A stretch of DNA of 21,195 bases, from the NCBI GenBank assembly GCA_019649035.1, contig BMAT01005910.1, positions 28,678-49,872 of the forward strand, written 5' to 3'. The stretch is from Elysia marginata. Its lineage: Eukaryota > Mollusca > Gastropoda > Plakobranchidae. A program made the position numbers and the translations under genes. Positions 18,456 through 21,195 of the stretch are shown here, piece by piece. A model generated the notes under the pieces. The model had not been told where the DNA came from. It ran no database searches and was given only the letters and a program-made list of their open reading frames with translations. How positions within the stretch are numbered: position 1 is the first letter of the stretch; each line of letters starts with the position of its first letter.

Positions 18456-21040
18456 CTGAGTTGTCATGAGTGATATTTTTGTAATGTCAACGGTACTAGT
18501 AATAAGATCAATCACTTTTCACACCATTCTCATTTTAATATAAGTAAATGCTCCTAAATCTTTTAAGCTTTTGTCGTTTTTTTCCTTTTCTTTCCTTTGA
18601 AACATTCCGAATAAGATTATTGTTCAAATAATTTTCTTTTATTTTGTATCCTGGAACAGGAAGTTGTTCTGATTTTTACAAAAGCTTCATCATCGTAAAA
18701 TACTCATCTCATTATGAACTTTGCCTTCATGAGTATCATCAACAAAATCATCACCATCATCACCACCACGGTCATCGAAAACATTCCTTATGTAGCTGGT
18801 AACTTTAAATATTGGTTTTGTAGGGTTTTTTTTTCCATTCAGATTGGTTTGATAACTGCACTTGTTAAATGCAACGGGGTTTAGACGTGTCTTGAGTTTA
18901 CCACTATTTTGTGATTGTTTTTTTTTAGTGGAATTGTTTGTCGAAATGCAGAAACAAAAATCATACACTAGAACTCTACTGGCAATCGTTTCTTTGATTT
19001 CCATTTCATATATTATAAAACCACTAATTACTGAACAGCGACTTTTTGTCAATTAAATTGAATTATAAAATACAATGTTCACTGCACAATAAATGTGTTA
19101 ACAAGTATCTATTTTGATCTTTTTTAACGTATTTTTCGCTTGTTTCTTCTTTTGTTCTTACGGTTATTTTAAGTGGGTGGTTTTGTCATTATTGTTTTTT
19201 ATATTGTAATTTTCATTGGTGGTTATTCTTGTTAAGGTGGCTGTCGTTATAATCGTTTTTCGGTTTGGTTTATGGAAGAGACGGTGGTAAGAACTAGCTT
19301 ATTATCAATGGAGCTGACCTAAATCTCAGCAGAGTCACATGACAGTATGATAAAATACCAACCCTTTAAGCCTTTCTTTTAGCCTATATCATAGCAGCTT
19401 GCGAACCCCTTGTGAGACACGATAGGGAAAAAATGCAGCGTAGATGATTGCTTTTAGAGCACTTTTGATACAAAAACAACAATGATCACGACGGTCGTGA
19501 TTTTTCCGGGTTGATATAGGCTAGCCTCAATTACACACGAGTTTTTGAGAGGATCAGAATAGAGGTCATTAATGGATAGTTCAACGTGTCAGAAAATATT
19601 CAGATATGTCAATGTCAGTTATCAGAGGCGTATTGTGATGTTGAGAATTTTAGCCATGGACAACTTGAATTGAGCACTGACTGTCAGTACTTAGATCAAG
19701 ATGTCTGACGGGGACTGTTTCAGAACTAACCTCTCTTGTGTGTGAAATTGAAAAAGCGGGGTCACCAGCGAACTCTTCTGTGGGCGAGGTAGTTTATTCA
19801 AATTACTCTAGTGCTGAATCCAAGCTTTAAAAACTGACCATTACCCAAGGGGAACTACTCTTAGATAATTTTTTTAGAGTTCATCGAACAGCCTCATTAG
19901 CCCGTGATTAGCTCAGGGTTCGATTCTGTGGGCATAAATGGGTTTTAGAGATTTGATTCTCTACATTTAGGATTTAAATACTTGTTTTATTTATTTGATG
20001 TTGAACTTTAGGAACTAAGTTTGATAAACTGCCATTCACACAGTTGTAATGAGTGGGAGGGCGGAACGTTTGAATTTGAGAATAAAGCATTTTGGATTTG
20101 ATTTAGTTCTCCTTTTCTCCATATTTTAAATCAAAATAATCTATATTATAGATCTTCTCATAAGTTTTGATAATTTAATTTGATTTTTAAGATTGAAAAG
20201 CTAAGAAAAATGTGTTGTTTCAACACCAGCGCCTTGCATCGCGAAGCTTGTGACATCTGAGTCATTCGCACTAGTTGATAGACAATTCTTTGACAGTTTA
20301 AAATACTGCCGTTAGAGATATCTGCTACAGATACCTTTTCTACACATATCTAGCTTTGCGCCAGCGTGTTGGCGCTGAGTGTCTGCACATGCACTGGTAT
20401 TAGGTGGATTTCCTCGAGATTAGCTTGTCGGAAAAGAATGATGTTTATGTGTTATAATAACAACACATAAAATGTAGGTTATGTTCTTGCTTTAACTAAT
20501 AACCTTGAAAGTGAAAATTAGACCTAATCGATGAAAGAACTTCATCAGTAAAATAAACCGAAGAGTTGAAAAAAAACGCTCGATATTTTTTTTCAGAACG
20601 GTGTACAATGCATTAAAGCACTGCTTTTACAACCTTATTGATTTAATAAATGTATTTATTTCCTTATATGTACCATCTATATTTGTTTAAACTAGAATCT
20701 GAACTAAAAATAAGAATAAAGTTGTGTGATGTTGCAATTAAAAGCAAAAAGAACGTATCACTATGGTGAACGACTTTTTGGCCCAACATAATTTAAGGTA
20801 TAGGAAGATAAGCAGATTAACAGAAATAAAAGATTGATAGAAAAAGAGACATTAATACTGCTGTAAAAAATGGTTGGTTAACTAGGATAGATAAGCACCA
20901 GAAATTTATACATTATTAAAAAAAAGAAGTTAAGAACTGCTAACTTTCATGACAGAAAACTTGATAAAACTTTAATGTAGTAATTAATCATAATTTTATC
21001 TGATTCAATCAAATATCAAGCCAAACATTTCAACGCGCCA
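18456..21040. other. Intergenic sequence, second part
   Basis: AT-rich sequence with stops in all frames apart from short chance frames. It contains an imperfect ATC-rich stretch near 18735-18775 and three short perfect inverted repeats (19485-19501, about 20356-20373, 20446-20469). No gene was recognised. Confidence 0.6.
19485..19501. repeat. Perfect 8-bp inverted repeat with 1-base spacer
   Basis: ATCACGAC, then G, then GTCGTGAT. It could be a dimeric protein-binding site or chance; there is no neighbouring gene to give it meaning. Confidence 0.4.
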
Positions 21041-21043
21041 CCC

Positions 21044-21195
21044 CGGAGAGAGAGAAAGGAGCAAAAAGTATAAAAGGAATCGTTGTTTCAGTGGTAGTGT
21101 AAATAGGCAGGGGAATAGTGAGCGAGTAAATATCATGTTTTGGTGAGAAAGAAAGAGGCAGGAATGAGAAAGAGAGAAAGAGATAGAGAGAGAGA
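21044..21195. repeat. GA-rich microsatellite at the window edge
   Basis: Repeated GAGA/GAAA tracts, densest at 21044-21060 and 21144-21195, run off the right edge. Confidence 0.85.

Noticed and set aside
18690..19052. A 120-codon - strand frame and an overlapping + strand frame of 64 codons.
   Set aside because: No recognisable motif, it overlaps an ATC microsatellite, and the Asp/Gly-rich end is repeat-derived. It is compatible with chance.
19900..19945. A tRNA-like pair of boxes (TTAGCTCAGG and GGTTCGATTC).
   Set aside because: The two boxes are almost adjacent with no room for D and anticodon arms, and no acceptor stem can be formed. At most it is a decayed SINE piece.
20446..20469. Perfect 8-bp inverted repeat TATGTGTT / AACACATA, and GCGCCA / TGGCGC near 20356.
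   Set aside because: They are short, in AT-rich DNA with no gene nearby, and expected by chance in several kilobases.

Overview
The window looks like nuclear DNA of an invertebrate animal. It has an AT-rich background, long introns with GT/AG borders, many CT/GA/CATC microsatellites, and remnants of LINE and hairpin-type elements. The motif AGGGAGATAACT inside one repeat copy (near 9860) recalls repeats I associate with molluscs, so a mollusc, perhaps a gastropod, is my best guess. I cannot prove this from the window.

One protein-coding gene can be reconstructed with confidence. It lies on the + strand and its 5' part is outside the window. Five exons (371-537, 2101-8209, 10865-11099, 13139-13341, 15857-16269) join with fully compatible phases and encode the last 2374 residues of a class A (rhodopsin-like) G-protein-coupled receptor. 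Exon A holds transmembrane helix 5 and the last exon holds helices 6 and 7. Everything between them, about 2,220 residues, is the third intracellular loop (ICL3). Most of that loop comes from a single 6,109-bp exon. The receptor seems to lack the usual prolines of helices 5, 6 and 7, has a long Ser/Gly/Thr-rich third extracellular loop, and has a very short C-terminal tail. It is the most unusual object in the window.

The introns carry mobile-element remains. These are a tandem repeat of about 50 bp (8379-8562), two copies of one hairpin element (MITE-like) in opposite orientations (9737-9943 and about 15546-15770), the 3' parts of two LINE-like elements (10113 to about 10850 on the - strand, and about 11880-12095 on the + strand), and a 5'-truncated non-LTR retrotransposon fragment with an open reverse-transcriptase frame on the - strand (13613-14906), bounded by an exact 12-bp target-site duplication. 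The two hairpin-element copies flank exons C and D, which together form a frame-preserving cassette of 438 bp. This suggests possible exon skipping or circularisation.

Downstream of the receptor stop codon (16269) there is a plausible polyadenylation signal (16498-16503). The remaining roughly 4.7 kb holds AT-rich DNA, microsatellites and one possible isolated exon (17270-17363). I see no convincing second protein gene and no tRNA, rRNA or CRISPR array.
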